Part shown: positions 8,546-15,890 of the stretch, piece by piece
Layout: each line of letters starts with the position of its first letter
Numbering within the stretch: position 1 is the first letter of the stretch
Assembly (NCBI GenBank): GCA_019685555.1
Contig: JABFQN010000015.1
Span: 1 to 40,409, forward strand
Length of the DNA: 40,409 bases
Reading direction: 5' to 3'
DNA from: Candidatus Bathyarchaeota archaeon A05DMB-3
Lineage (GTDB): Archaea > Thermoproteota > Bathyarchaeia > Bathyarchaeales > Bathycorpusculaceae
Position numbers and translations under genes: made by a program
The notes under the pieces: model-generated
Database searches by the model: none
Told to the model about the DNA's origin: nothing
What the model saw: the letters and a program-made list of their open reading frames with translations, nothing else

Positions 8546-9253
8546 ATGCCCTCCCCACTGCAACCAGAGTTCTTCGCATTGGTAGGCATAGACCTCTTCC
8601 TAGCCATGAGCTTATTGACGTGTCTGTTGGATAGGCATTTTCCATGGCAGCTTCCCTACGTTTATCAGTTGGCGGCGCTGGCGGGTTTTGGACATCTCCT
8701 AGTAAGCCGCGAGTTTATGCTAACCTTCGGCGAATACATGCGCTTCTGGTACAGCCTCCTATATTTGGCAATAGCCCTAGCCAACATAATAGCCGTAAAC
8801 GTCTATTTAGGCGTAATCAAGAGGCTTATGAACTACGCAAGGGTTTTCATGGCAGCTGTCACTTTGCCAACGCTAACGCTAGCTGTTTTCTTCCTATCCA
8901 ACTACGCAGAAATCGCCGTCCACCCGCTTGTTATGGTTCCTCAAATGGGCTGGGAAGCCACCTTCGTTGGCATAGTAGCCTTCGACACCCTTGTGGTGGG
9001 GTTGGGCACCTACATGTTCTTCAAACCAAAATGGTGGTACATAGCCCTAGGCGCAGGCGCAACCATAACAGGCGCAGCCGCCTACGCCATCTACAAACCT
9101 TCGTGGGGAGAGGCGGCCTTCATAGCTTCAGCAGCAGCCCTAGCAATAGCCTGCGCCATAGTCCTAGCCCTCAGCGCCTACGTACTCGTAAAAATATGGA
9201 TAGAAACCCTAAAAGAAAGAAAACGAAAAGGAGGAGGTGAAAAAACAAAATGA
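8546..9253 (+). CDS. Six-helix integral membrane protein of unknown function
   Basis: The 235-residue protein is almost entirely hydrophobic, with about six to seven membrane helices (about residues 9-26, 38-52, 66-90, 99-117, 137-160, 164-180 and 190-215) and a very basic cytosolic tail (KERKRKGGGEKTK). No catalytic signature, transporter motif or signal-peptidase Ser/Lys pattern is visible, so no function is assigned. Its stop overlaps the start of the secreted TasA-like gene by 4 nt (ATGA), and the next gene's GGAGGTGA ribosome binding site is inside this gene, so the two are translationally coupled. The pairing suggests a membrane partner or assembly factor for the secreted protein (inference). 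Confidence 0.8.
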   Translation: MPSPLQPEFFALVGIDLFLAMSLLTCLLDRHFPWQLPYVYQLAALAGFGHLLVSREFMLTFGEYMRFWYSLLYLAIALANIIAVNVYLGVIKRLMNYARVFMAAVTLPTLTLAVFFLSNYAEIAVHPLVMVPQMGWEATFVGIVAFDTLVVGLGTYMFFKPKWWYIALGAGATITGAAAYAIYKPSWGEAAFIASAAALAIACAIVLALSAYVLVKIWIETLKERKRKGGGEKTK

Positions 9254-9801
9254 AAACAAACTATAAAAAAATATTAAAATTGGCAACTTTGTTAATGACC
9301 TCAGTGCTAATAGCGACCGTAAGCGCAGCAATCTACGATAGTTTATTCCTAAGCGCTGGTGTAGGTGTGGAAGGGTTATCTCTAGTGTGGGATGACACGG
9401 ACATTGACTCTGGACTATCAGCAACCATTCAAGGGGCATATTGTACACTTTCTGGCCTGAAAGCACCTCAAGGAGGTAATAGAACATACACTAAAGCTAT
9501 AGGACTTAAAAATACAGGCGGAACTAGTACCACTTTTGATATAGAAGTAGTGGATGTTACAGGAAGTGGCACAACAGACTTGGACTACATATTCGTTGAA
9601 ATCTATAATGGAAGCGATACTCTTCAAGGCAACTTAACTGTCTGGGAAAATGGTGCAAAAGGGACAACACCGGTAACAGACTTGACAATAAGCGCTGGCG
9701 ATGCGAGGAGACTTCAGTGGAAAATAGCTTGGAAAGCTACAGCCGATACAAGCGATACTGTCACCGTGTCGTTGAAAGTGACTACACCATCGCCGCCATA
9801 A
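9250..9801 (+). CDS. Secreted TasA/camelysin-like beta-sandwich protein
   Basis: The 183-residue protein has a basic N-terminus, one hydrophobic segment (about residues 10-27) and an Ala-rich cleavage-like site followed by AAIYDSLFLSAGVGVEG. The mature part is beta-rich and low in charge: LKAPQGGNRTYTKAIGLKN, then LDYIFVEIYNGSD, LTISAGDARRLQWKI and a closing strand TVTVSLKVTTP. The order 'signal peptide, GVxxxxL strand, ..K.I.LKN.G strand, closing strands' resembles TasA/camelysin proteins and archaeal bundling-pilus subunits, which polymerise by donating an N-terminal strand. Three N-glycosylation sequons (NRT, NGS, NLT) fit surface exposure. A complete GGAGGTGA ribosome binding site precedes the ATG by 9 nt, suggesting high expression. 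The fold call is by pattern only. Confidence 0.7.
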   Translation: MKTNYKKILKLATLLMTSVLIATVSAAIYDSLFLSAGVGVEGLSLVWDDTDIDSGLSATIQGAYCTLSGLKAPQGGNRTYTKAIGLKNTGGTSTTFDIEVVDVTGSGTTDLDYIFVEIYNGSDTLQGNLTVWENGAKGTTPVTDLTISAGDARRLQWKIAWKATADTSDTVTVSLKVTTPSPP

Positions 9802-9803
9802 GC

Positions 9804-9835
9804 TCTTCTTTTTTCTTTTTCTATATCTCTTTTTG
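9804..9835 (+). terminator. Oligo-T terminator after the TasA-like operon
   Basis: Just after the stop codon at 9801 there are several runs of four to six T residues within about 30 nt. Archaeal RNA polymerase commonly terminates at such T-rich tracts without a hairpin, so this is a plausible end of the 8546-9801 transcript. Confidence 0.5.
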
Positions 9836-9879
9836 AAATCGCCTTTCACAGCAAAACCATAACTTCTAGAAGAAAAGTA

Positions 9880-10050
9880 TCACCCTACACCTACCGTACT
9901 TTGAATGTGCATAGAATTGTAAATCGTAGCCACAGCAACTGCTACGAAAAAGGTCAATATCAACATTCCTAACGCAAATTCTTTCTTATGACTTTCTACA
10001 ATGTGTCTAATGCATCTTATCCCTTTGTTGAGTATTCTTAAAAATTTCAA
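9880..10050 (-). pseudogene. N-terminal fragment of a second TasA-like gene
   Basis: On the minus strand a 56-codon frame starts with TTG at 10050 (AGGA 4 nt upstream) and stops at 9880-9882. It has a basic cytosolic segment, a hydrophobic helix (GMLILTFFVAVAVAT) and then IYNSMHIQSTVGVG before the stop. The last part lines up with IYDSLFLSAGVGVEG in the intact secreted protein at 9250, which is the start of the mature chain in that family. Translation past the stop gives no recognisable continuation and runs toward the antisense of the intact gene. I read it as a truncated relic of a paralogue, inverted relative to the intact copy. A functional 56-residue membrane peptide cannot be excluded. 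Confidence 0.55.
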
Positions 10051-10229
10051 GTTCCTAATCCCTAATTCTCATTCTAAATTCATCTTACACATTTAAAGGA
10101 TTATGAATGCAAAATACAGATTTTTATTCCACACAATGTTCTTCATAAACCGTACATTTCCTTAAAGTTTAAAAGTAAACGTAGACATTGCTGTAACTTG
10201 AAACTACTAAGAATTTGAAGTGATGTAAA

Positions 10230-10476
10230 TGGATAAGTCATCTTTGGTTTCTGTTTTCTATAAGTCTAGTCCAGAAGAGCGTTTGAAGTTTGTTAGGGAT
10301 TTTGCTGCTTAAATGATGAAGAATGCGCTTTATTGTAGAAGACTGGCGCTCTATCTTTAGGTTTGGCTGACCGCATGATAGAAAATGTTGTAGGCGCTAT
10401 CTCAATACCGCTTGGCATTGCCGTTAACTTTCTCATTAATGGTCGGGACTATTTGATTCCGATAACTTCACTATTA
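10230..10476 (+). pseudogene. Frameshifted 5' fragment of class II HMG-CoA reductase
   Basis: From the ATG at 10230 the translation closely follows the first 27 residues of the intact reductase at 11493 (SSLFSGFYKLSP matched by SSLVSVFYKSSP). A one-base deletion after 10307 then produces TAA at 10310-10312. In the shifted frame the similarity resumes ([32 protein letters not shown]) with a second nonsense codon TAG at 10336-10338 where the intact gene has CAG. Homology ends near 10468, about residue 80 of 425. The upstream region is also related: AAAGTTTAAA occurs 66 nt before this ATG and 68 nt before the intact ATG. It is a dead partial copy including its promoter. Confidence 0.9.
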
Positions 10477-10649
10477 TAATCTACAATAATTCAACCAATA
10501 CGCACATTAGTTCACTTAATGTTCTGACAAGCTCTTCCCTGTCCAGTACCATTCATGGAAACGAAGTTTGGCACATAACCTTCTAGGTCATAACAAAACC
10601 AGAAGCTCAAACAAGTGACCAGCTCATTGTGCAATTTACATACGGATAA
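10473..10649 (+). pseudogene. C-terminal fragment of a third TasA-like gene
   Basis: Immediately after the reductase fragment a frame beginning at 10473 reads [18 protein letters not shown], then STIHGNEVWHITF, a TAG at 10584-10586, and VITKPEAQTSDQLIVQFTYG before TAA at 10647-10649. This follows the order of segments in the intact secreted protein at 9250: VEIYNGSDTLQGNLTV, LTISAGDARRLQWKI and ATADTSDTVTVSLKV. It lacks any start or signal peptide. I interpret it as the decayed 3' end of a TasA-like paralogue fused by rearrangement to the reductase relic. The match is short and made by eye. Confidence 0.5.
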
Positions 10650-10728
10650 CAACATAAGCCCCTCTTTTTCTTTAACCTTTCAGCCTCTCTTCCTATCTCG
10701 CTGATCGGAATTCAGCCAAGGATAGGAA

Positions 10729-10738
10729 ACTTTTTATT
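10729..10738 (+). promoter_or_regulatory. TATA box of the toxin-antitoxin operon
   Basis: A T-rich TATA-like element (ACTTTTTATT region) lies about 35-40 nt upstream of the TTG at 10771. Because archaeal transcription starts about 25 nt downstream of TATA, an upstream in-frame TTG at 10738 would lie inside the promoter and is therefore unlikely to be the start of the antitoxin. Confidence 0.5.
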
Positions 10739-10770
10739 TGCCATTTTTGGTATTACCTTTTGGTGGGAAT

Positions 10771-11001
10771 TTGAGTAAGTATACTACGGTTTCCACGAAA
10801 ATCCCTCAGGAGCTTAAAGAGAAAATGAAGGAGTTGAGAATTAAGCCCTCTAGGCTTTTGAGAAAGGCAATAGAAGACGAAATTAGGAGAAGGGAGGCTG
10901 AAAAGGTTAAAGAGGAAATTGAACGGCTTAGGCCCGTCCTTGACAAAGTAAACATAGAAGAAGTTGTTAAGGGTATAAGGGAGGATAGGACGCGCAGATG
11001 A
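10771..11001 (+). CDS. vapB: VapB-like ribbon-helix-helix antitoxin
   Basis: The product of 76 residues starts with TTG at 10771, 3 nt after GGTGGG, and has the ribbon-helix-helix pattern YTTVSTKIPQELKEKMKEL followed by RLLRKAIEDEIRRREAEKV. The N-terminal strand/two-helix part would bind DNA as a dimer; the charged C-terminal part (KVNIEEVVKGIRED) would wrap the toxin. Its TGA overlaps the toxin ATG by 4 nt, the standard arrangement in VapBC operons, which are autoregulated. It sits between two copies of HMG-CoA reductase sequence, one dead and one intact. Confidence 0.85.
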   Translation: MSKYTTVSTKIPQELKEKMKELRIKPSRLLRKAIEDEIRRREAEKVKEEIERLRPVLDKVNIEEVVKGIREDRTRR

Positions 11002-11396
11002 AATACCTTTTTGACTCTTCAGCCATATTTAAGGCTATAAAAGAAAATAAAATTGAAGTGCTTGTTGGGAATTTCACATTAGAGCTAGCAAGATACGAGC
11101 TTGGAAACGTATTATGGAAGAGTTTTGTCTTAGAAGGAAAAGCCACTAGTGCAGAGATTAAAAGCCTTGCAAAAATTGTTAAGCAGACTTTAGGCGTCAT
11201 GAATGTTTTGCAAATAGGTTGTAGCGAAGAAGAAATATTGGAAGTTGCAGGCAAAGCGAAAATAACGTTTTACGACGCAGCTTACGTTTACCATGCAATG
11301 GCGAAAAACCTAACACTAGTGACTGAAGACTCACAACTTCTGAAGAAGGTAACACCAAAAATAAGCGCTTCAACTTTAAGCGGCATCACAGTGTAA
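10998..11396 (+). CDS. vapC: VapC-like PIN-domain toxin ribonuclease
   Basis: The 132-residue PIN-domain protein retains the acidic active-site set: D6 in LFDSSAI, E34 in ARYELGNVLW, D93 in TFYDAAYV and E110/D111 in LVTEDSQLL. PIN toxins cleave RNA, often tRNA or rRNA, using magnesium held by these residues, so the toxin appears intact. It overlaps the antitoxin gene by 4 nt. The closest family type is the archaeal VapC group with 'FDSSAI...YE..NV(L/I)WK'. The target RNA cannot be predicted. Confidence 0.9.
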   Translation: MKYLFDSSAIFKAIKENKIEVLVGNFTLELARYELGNVLWKSFVLEGKATSAEIKSLAKIVKQTLGVMNVLQIGCSEEEILEVAGKAKITFYDAAYVYHAMAKNLTLVTEDSQLLKKVTPKISASTLSGITV

Positions 11397-11424
11397 AACG
11401 CGTTTCGGGTACTTGTTTTCCGCC

Positions 11425-11436
11425 AAAGTTTAAATG
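11425..11436 (+). promoter_or_regulatory. Promoter element of HMG-CoA reductase
   Basis: AAAGTTTAAATG lies 68 nt upstream of the reductase ATG. The same decamer AAAGTTTAAA occurs at 10164-10173, 66 nt upstream of the dead copy's ATG, and the ribosome-binding region (TGGAGTGATT versus TGAAGTGATG) is also shared. The shared spacing supports the motif as a real BRE/TATA promoter element duplicated with the gene. Confidence 0.55.
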
Positions 11437-11492
11437 CAAAGCCTAAATAATGTTTTCATTCAAATGAGCAAAACATGGAGTGATTAGGCAAT

Positions 11493-12770
11493 ATGAGCAA
11501 ATCTTCGTTGTTTTCTGGTTTCTATAAGCTTAGTCCTAAAGATCGTCTAGCCTTTGTTAAGGAGTTTGCTGGCTTAACTGATGAGGAGTGCGCTTTACTG
11601 CAGAGTACTGGCAGTTTGCCCTTAGACTTGGCTGACCGTATGATTGAGAATGTTGTTGGCGCCATTCCAATACCGTTGGGCATTGCTGTAAACTTTCTAA
11701 TAAATAGGCGGGATTATTTGGTTCCGATGGCTATTGAGGAGCCTTCAGTGGTAGCCGCGGCTAGTTATGCGGCTAAAATGGCTAGGGATGGCGGAGGTTT
11801 CCACACAAGCAGCACTCCACCCGTCATGATTGGGCAAATACAAGCCGTAGGCATAAAAGACCCTTACGCGGCTAGGCTACGCATCCTGCAAGCCAAAGAT
11901 GAGATTTTAAAGAAAGCTAACGACCAAGACCCAGTTTTAGTTTCAGTAGGCGGCGGAGCCAAAGACCTAGACGCCAAAGTCATCCAAACAGCGCAGGCTC
12001 CAATGGTTATTACTGAGTTGCATGTGGACTGCCGCGACGCCATGGGCGCCAACGCCGTAAACACCATGTGCGAGGCTGTTGCTCCCCTAATAGAGCGGAT
12101 AACTGGCGGGCGTGTTTATTTGCGGATTATCAGCAACTTGGCTGTTAAACGCTTAGCAAGAGCATGGTGCGTCGTGCCAAAGGAGGCTGTGGGCGGCGAA
12201 GAAGTCGTAGACGGCATAGTGAACGCTTGGGCTTTTGCTGCCGTTGACCCGTATAGGGCTGCAACCCATAATAAGGGTATAATGAACGGCATAATCGCCG
12301 TAATAATTGCCACATGCAACGACCACCGCGCCATAGAAGCCGGAGCCCACGCTTACGCTGCTAGAAGCGGACATTACACTACGCTTTCAACATGGGAGAA
12401 AAACGAGAACGGCGACTTAGTAGGCTCCATAGAGTTGCCCATGGCAGTCGGCTTAATAGGTGGAGCGGTGCGCACTCATCCAATAGCCAAAATATGCCTA
12501 AAAATCCTAGGCGTAAAAACAGCCAACGAGTTCGCTGAAGTTTTGGCGGCTGTTGGCTTAGCCCAAAACCTAGGCGCTTTAAGGGCTTTAGCCCACGAAG
12601 GCATACAGCGCGGACACATGTCGCTCCACGCCAGAAACATTGCAGTCGCCGCAGGTGCAACAGGCGAACTAATAGACTTGGTAGCTGAAAAAATGGTTGA
12701 AGAACACAAAATCCGAATGGACAGGGCTAAAGAGCTCATCGAACAATTTAAGGCGACGGGAAAAGTCTAA
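11493..12770 (+). CDS. hmgA: Hydroxymethylglutaryl-CoA reductase, class II
   Basis: The 425-residue enzyme makes mevalonate for isoprenoid lipid synthesis. It has the catalytic set of class II (bacterial-type) reductases: E83 in AIEEPSVVAAAS, K261 in ATHNKGIMNG, D277 in ATCNDHRA and H375 in QRGHMSLHARN, plus the dinucleotide-binding DAMGANAVNTM segment (182-192). The N-terminal SP..RL.F...F.GL..EE and LADRMIENV are also class II traits. Most archaea use class I enzymes, so this version suggests an ancestral bacterial acquisition, as known in some archaeal groups. Whether it uses NADH or NADPH is not clear. It is followed at 36 nt by prs in the same direction. A broken partial copy lies 1.26 kb upstream. 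Confidence 0.95.
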   Translation: MSKSSLFSGFYKLSPKDRLAFVKEFAGLTDEECALLQSTGSLPLDLADRMIENVVGAIPIPLGIAVNFLINRRDYLVPMAIEEPSVVAAASYAAKMARDGGGFHTSSTPPVMIGQIQAVGIKDPYAARLRILQAKDEILKKANDQDPVLVSVGGGAKDLDAKVIQTAQAPMVITELHVDCRDAMGANAVNTMCEAVAPLIERITGGRVYLRIISNLAVKRLARAWCVVPKEAVGGEEVVDGIVNAWAFAAVDPYRAATHNKGIMNGIIAVIIATCNDHRAIEAGAHAYAARSGHYTTLSTWEKNENGDLVGSIELPMAVGLIGGAVRTHPIAKICLKILGVKTANEFAEVLAAVGLAQNLGALRALAHEGIQRGHMSLHARNIAVAAGATGELIDLVAEKMVEEHKIRMDRAKELIEQFKATGKV

Positions 12771-12806
12771 AAGACACTAAGCCGAATCAAGAAACGGCGA
12801 ATTGCA

Positions 12807-13691
12807 ATGAAGATACTGCCAGGTCCTGCTTCGAAAGAGCTAGGTGAGAAAATAGCCGAGCTTTTAGGCGTAGAGGCAGTTCCAGTCTTTTTTAAGGTTT
12901 TTCCAGACGGCGAATCCTATGTGAGGATTGAAGGCGCTGTTGAAGGCGAAAAGGCGGTTATTGTTCAAACGACAAGTCCTCCGCAAGACATTCGAATAGT
13001 GCAGTTGGCGCTTATTGCCGATGCTGCTAAAAGAAAGAATGCCCGAAAAGTTGTGGCTGTTGTTCCCTATTTGGCTTACGCTCGTCAAGACAAGGCTTTC
13101 CTCCAAGGCGAAGCCGTAAGCATAGAAGCCATTGCAAGAATGCTTAAAGCAGCTGGCGTCGACAGCCTCATAACGGTTAATGTGCACGAGAAAAAAGTCT
13201 TAGAAAAGTTCCCCTTTCCAGCTAAAAGTCTTTCAGCCATCCCCCTTTTAGCCGAATATTTTAGGCAGAAAGGCTTCGAAGAAGCTTTTGCATTAGCTCC
13301 AGACAAAGGAGCCATAAACATAGCTGAAGAAGCAGCCAAAGTATTAGGCGGAGAATGCGGCTATTTAGAGAAGCGCAGAGACCGTTACACTGGGCATGTC
13401 ACCGTTGAAAAAAAGGAATTCAACGTGAAAGATAAAACCGTGATAATCTTCGACGACATTATAAGCACCGGCGGCACAATAGTCGCAGCTGCGAAAATTT
13501 TACATGAGCTCGGAGCAGCCAAGATTTACGCCGCATGCGTTCATCCTCTTCTGGTGGGAGAAGCTGAAAAACGCATCCGCGAAGCAGAAGTCGCGGAAAT
13601 TGTTGGAACAGACAGCATCCCCAGTCAAGTAAGTAAAGTTTCATTGGCTCCGCTTATAGCCAAAGCACTGAAGGAGCTTAAAAGTGGCTAG
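12807..13691 (+). CDS. prs: Ribose-phosphate pyrophosphokinase (PRPP synthetase)
   Basis: The 294-residue protein makes PRPP from ribose 5-phosphate and ATP for nucleotide and amino-acid synthesis. Signature parts are FKVFPDGESYVRI near the N-terminus, PYLAYARQDKAFLQGEAVS (ATP/metal region with catalytic Lys loop) and the PRPP-binding loop VIIFDDIISTGGT at about residues 210-222. The length matches the short archaeal type that lacks the extended allosteric features. It overlaps the start of the next gene by 8 nt, so it is translationally coupled with the tRNA methyltransferase. Confidence 0.95.
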   Translation: MKILPGPASKELGEKIAELLGVEAVPVFFKVFPDGESYVRIEGAVEGEKAVIVQTTSPPQDIRIVQLALIADAAKRKNARKVVAVVPYLAYARQDKAFLQGEAVSIEAIARMLKAAGVDSLITVNVHEKKVLEKFPFPAKSLSAIPLLAEYFRQKGFEEAFALAPDKGAINIAEEAAKVLGGECGYLEKRRDRYTGHVTVEKKEFNVKDKTVIIFDDIISTGGTIVAAAKILHELGAAKIYAACVHPLLVGEAEKRIREAEVAEIVGTDSIPSQVSKVSLAPLIAKALKELKSG

Positions 13692-14721
13692 GCTTTTCTT
13701 CCTCTTGTCAGGCGAGCATGAAACACTGCCAATCGCCGAGTTAAAAGCCATCCTTGAGGCGGAAGGCTACAAATACAGGGTTTTAGAAAAACTGGACCAA
13801 CTTTTAAGGGTTGAAACAGACCTAAAAAGCTTCAAAGCCGTAAAAAACCGTGCAGCCTTCACGAAGCTTTGCGGACTGGAACTTTTCACATGCGAAGCGG
13901 AACCAAGCCGAGCGATAAAAGCCTTGCACTCAATAAGCCTTGATGACGTTTTAAAGAAAGGTGAAAGCTTTGCGGTTCGCATAAAACACGTGAAAACTCA
14001 TGCTTCAGAAGTTGACGGGATGGCTTTAGAAAGAAAGCTCGGTGCTGATATCTTTAAAAGCGTAAAAGGCGCAAGAGTGAATCTGAAAAATCCAGAAAAA
14101 ACCTTCACTGGAATTTTAACGGACAATAAGCTTGTTTTCGGCTTAAAAATAGCTGATGTACCACCCAAATCCTTCACAGAAAGGCGTCCAAAGAAAAAGC
14201 CCTTCTTCCACCCGTCGGCTATGCCGCCGAAATTTGCCAGATGCATGGTAAACTTGGCAAAACCAAGAGCTGGAGACTTGGTTTTCGACCCTTTCTGCGG
14301 AACTGGAAGCATCCTAATTGAGGCGGCGCTTATGGGATGCCGAGTCATAGGCTTAGACATTCAACGGCGAATGGCGCGGGGAAGCCTAAAAAACTTCAGA
14401 TACTTCGGCATCGCACCAGAAGGCTTGATAGTGGCTGACGCCAAAAACCCTCCAGTAAGAAAAGTTGACTGTGTTGTGGCAGACCCACCTTATGGCAAAA
14501 GTGCCACAACCCTCAAGCGGGCGACCAGACAGATAATCGAGGAATGCTTAAAGGCTGTTTACGAAATGCTTGGCAAAGGCCAACACATATGCATGGCAGC
14601 GCCAAAAACCGTTGGCATAAGCCAAATAGGCACATCGCTGGGCTACAAGTGTGTGGAATCCCACCTAGTTTACATACACAGAAGCTTAACTCGCGAAATA
14701 GCAGTATTCAAGAAGATTTAA
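13684..14721 (+). CDS. tRNA (guanine-N2)-methyltransferase, Trm-G10/Trm11 type
   Basis: The N-terminal about 160 residues form a THUMP-type RNA-binding region (ending in FGLKIADVPPKSFTERRPKK); the C-terminal Rossmann domain has FDPFCGTGSILIEAAL (residues 201-216) for SAM binding and the catalytic ADPPYGKS (266-273) for N2-methylation of guanine. The linker FFHPSAMPPKFARCMVNLA is typical of archaeal Trm-G10 enzymes acting at tRNA position 10. The start is GTG overlapping prs by 8 nt. The length of 345 residues is normal. Mono- versus dimethylation cannot be decided from sequence. Confidence 0.92.
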   Translation: MARLFFLLSGEHETLPIAELKAILEAEGYKYRVLEKLDQLLRVETDLKSFKAVKNRAAFTKLCGLELFTCEAEPSRAIKALHSISLDDVLKKGESFAVRIKHVKTHASEVDGMALERKLGADIFKSVKGARVNLKNPEKTFTGILTDNKLVFGLKIADVPPKSFTERRPKKKPFFHPSAMPPKFARCMVNLAKPRAGDLVFDPFCGTGSILIEAALMGCRVIGLDIQRRMARGSLKNFRYFGIAPEGLIVADAKNPPVRKVDCVVADPPYGKSATTLKRATRQIIEECLKAVYEMLGKGQHICMAAPKTVGISQIGTSLGYKCVESHLVYIHRSLTREIAVFKKI

Positions 14722-14856
14722 AAACTTATTTCCGTTAACAGCAACTAATAGAACGTAATTTCTTGATACTATTATAAAATTTTCAGAATTCCCTCGAGAA
14801 GTTGCAAAGGCTTTTTATATTTCGGCGCATTCGGTGCGTGTATTTAGGTGAGGTTC

Positions 14857-15408
14857 ATGGTGAGGCTGAGTGGTGATTGGCGCGAAATTTTCTATGATGT
14901 TTTGGTTCCAACTTTCGTGGCGTTTTTAATTGTGGTCGTGGGGATGCTGCCGCCTCACTTGGAGGGAATTAAGTATTCCTTGCTTGAGGCGATAGTGGTT
15001 GTAGGAGTCCCCATGCTTATTGGGATGATTTGGAATAAATGGGCTGGAGGCAGCGCCGGCTTCATTATGGGAAGCCTTTACGGCTTATATTTTTCTGACC
15101 AGTTATATGCTGGTCGAGGAATGGGAGATGTAAGCTTGCTGGGAAATTTGGTTAGCGCCATGTTGATCGGATACATTGCAGGAGCCTTGAATAAGCGTTC
15201 AAATAGCTACAGAAGAATGCTGTATGCTGGATTAACCTCGGGGATTATGGGTTCCCTAGTGGTGCTATACACGAGCCGGTTTTCGTGGGTTCTTGGAGGG
15301 ATAACAATTGGAGGAGTCGCGCTCACACTATTCCCGAGAATACTCGCGGGGTTACTTGTCCCACTAGTGGCCAAAGCTTTTTTAAAAGCGCAAAACAATA
15401 AAAACTAA
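14857..15408 (+). CDS. Small integral membrane protein, unknown
   Basis: The product is about 183 residues with five or six membrane helices and glycine-rich segments (GGSAGFIMGSLYGLYF, LVSAMLIGYIAGAL, ITIGGVALTLFPRILAGLLVPLVAK). I recognise no family. The ATG at 14857 follows GGTGAGG by 3 nt; the in-frame GTG at 14848 is inside that ribosome binding site, so it is less likely. A TATA-like TTTTTATATTT is at about 14811-14821, about 40 nt upstream, and the gene is monocistronic as the next gene faces it. Confidence 0.7.
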   Translation: MVRLSGDWREIFYDVLVPTFVAFLIVVVGMLPPHLEGIKYSLLEAIVVVGVPMLIGMIWNKWAGGSAGFIMGSLYGLYFSDQLYAGRGMGDVSLLGNLVSAMLIGYIAGALNKRSNSYRRMLYAGLTSGIMGSLVVLYTSRFSWVLGGITIGGVALTLFPRILAGLLVPLVAKAFLKAQNNKN

Positions 15409-15502
15409 CCAACAAAAGTTTTGGCGTCAAATAAAGGCTGCTCTATAATTATTCTGTTAGCGATGACTAAGAGAACATTGTTCAAAATTTGGAAATCTTA
15501 TT

Positions 15503-15886
15503 TCATGGCGGTAAGCATTTGCGCTTTCTCATGTATATGATTATGATGGATATTGTTGGTACAATTAAGCCGATGGCGGCTGTAAACTGTATTGTTAATC
15601 CCCATATGTCAAAGGCTATGGTTGCAACGCTGGCTAACATTGCACTCCAAAAGCCCCATTTTCGTCTAGCCAACAAGCCGAAGGCGGCGGCAAGTCCTAG
15701 AACGCCTAAAAGCAGAAACATCACGAAAAGCGTAACGGATGTTGCATATGAAATGGGGGTATCCAAAAACTGTCCCATTCCTTCGGGCATGCCAACTGCT
15801 GCAAAGCAAAGCCTACCCACAGACTGAACTGTCCACAGAAAACCAACAAAAACTACCACCTTGCCTCTTTTAGCAGAACCCGCCAT
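15503..15886 (-). CDS. Four-helix membrane protein, unknown
   Basis: The 127-residue protein has four hydrophobic helices (about residues 9-30, 45-70, 75-95 and 97-118) and a basic C-terminus (YMRKRK). No family is recognised with confidence. It begins 4 nt after the flavodoxin stop codon on the same strand, so it is probably co-expressed with it. Confidence 0.65.
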   Translation of the reverse strand: MAGSAKRGKVVVFVGFLWTVQSVGRLCFAAVGMPEGMGQFLDTPISYATSVTLFVMFLLLGVLGLAAAFGLLARRKWGFWSAMLASVATIAFDIWGLTIQFTAAIGLIVPTISIIIIYMRKRKCLPP

Positions 15887-15890
15887 TTTC

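Noticed and set aside
8644-9240. Plus-strand frame of 198 codons inside the membrane-protein gene
   Set aside because: The translation is arginine- and histidine-rich without hydrophobic helices, a typical out-of-frame reading of a membrane-protein gene.
9802-10737. Insertion sequence as the cause of the graveyard
   Set aside because: I found no transposase remnant, terminal inverted repeats or target duplication; duplicated gene pieces explain the sequence better.
10738-10770. Upstream TTG start for the antitoxin
   Set aside because: It would place the start inside the TATA region and ignore the GGTGGG just before the TTG at 10771.
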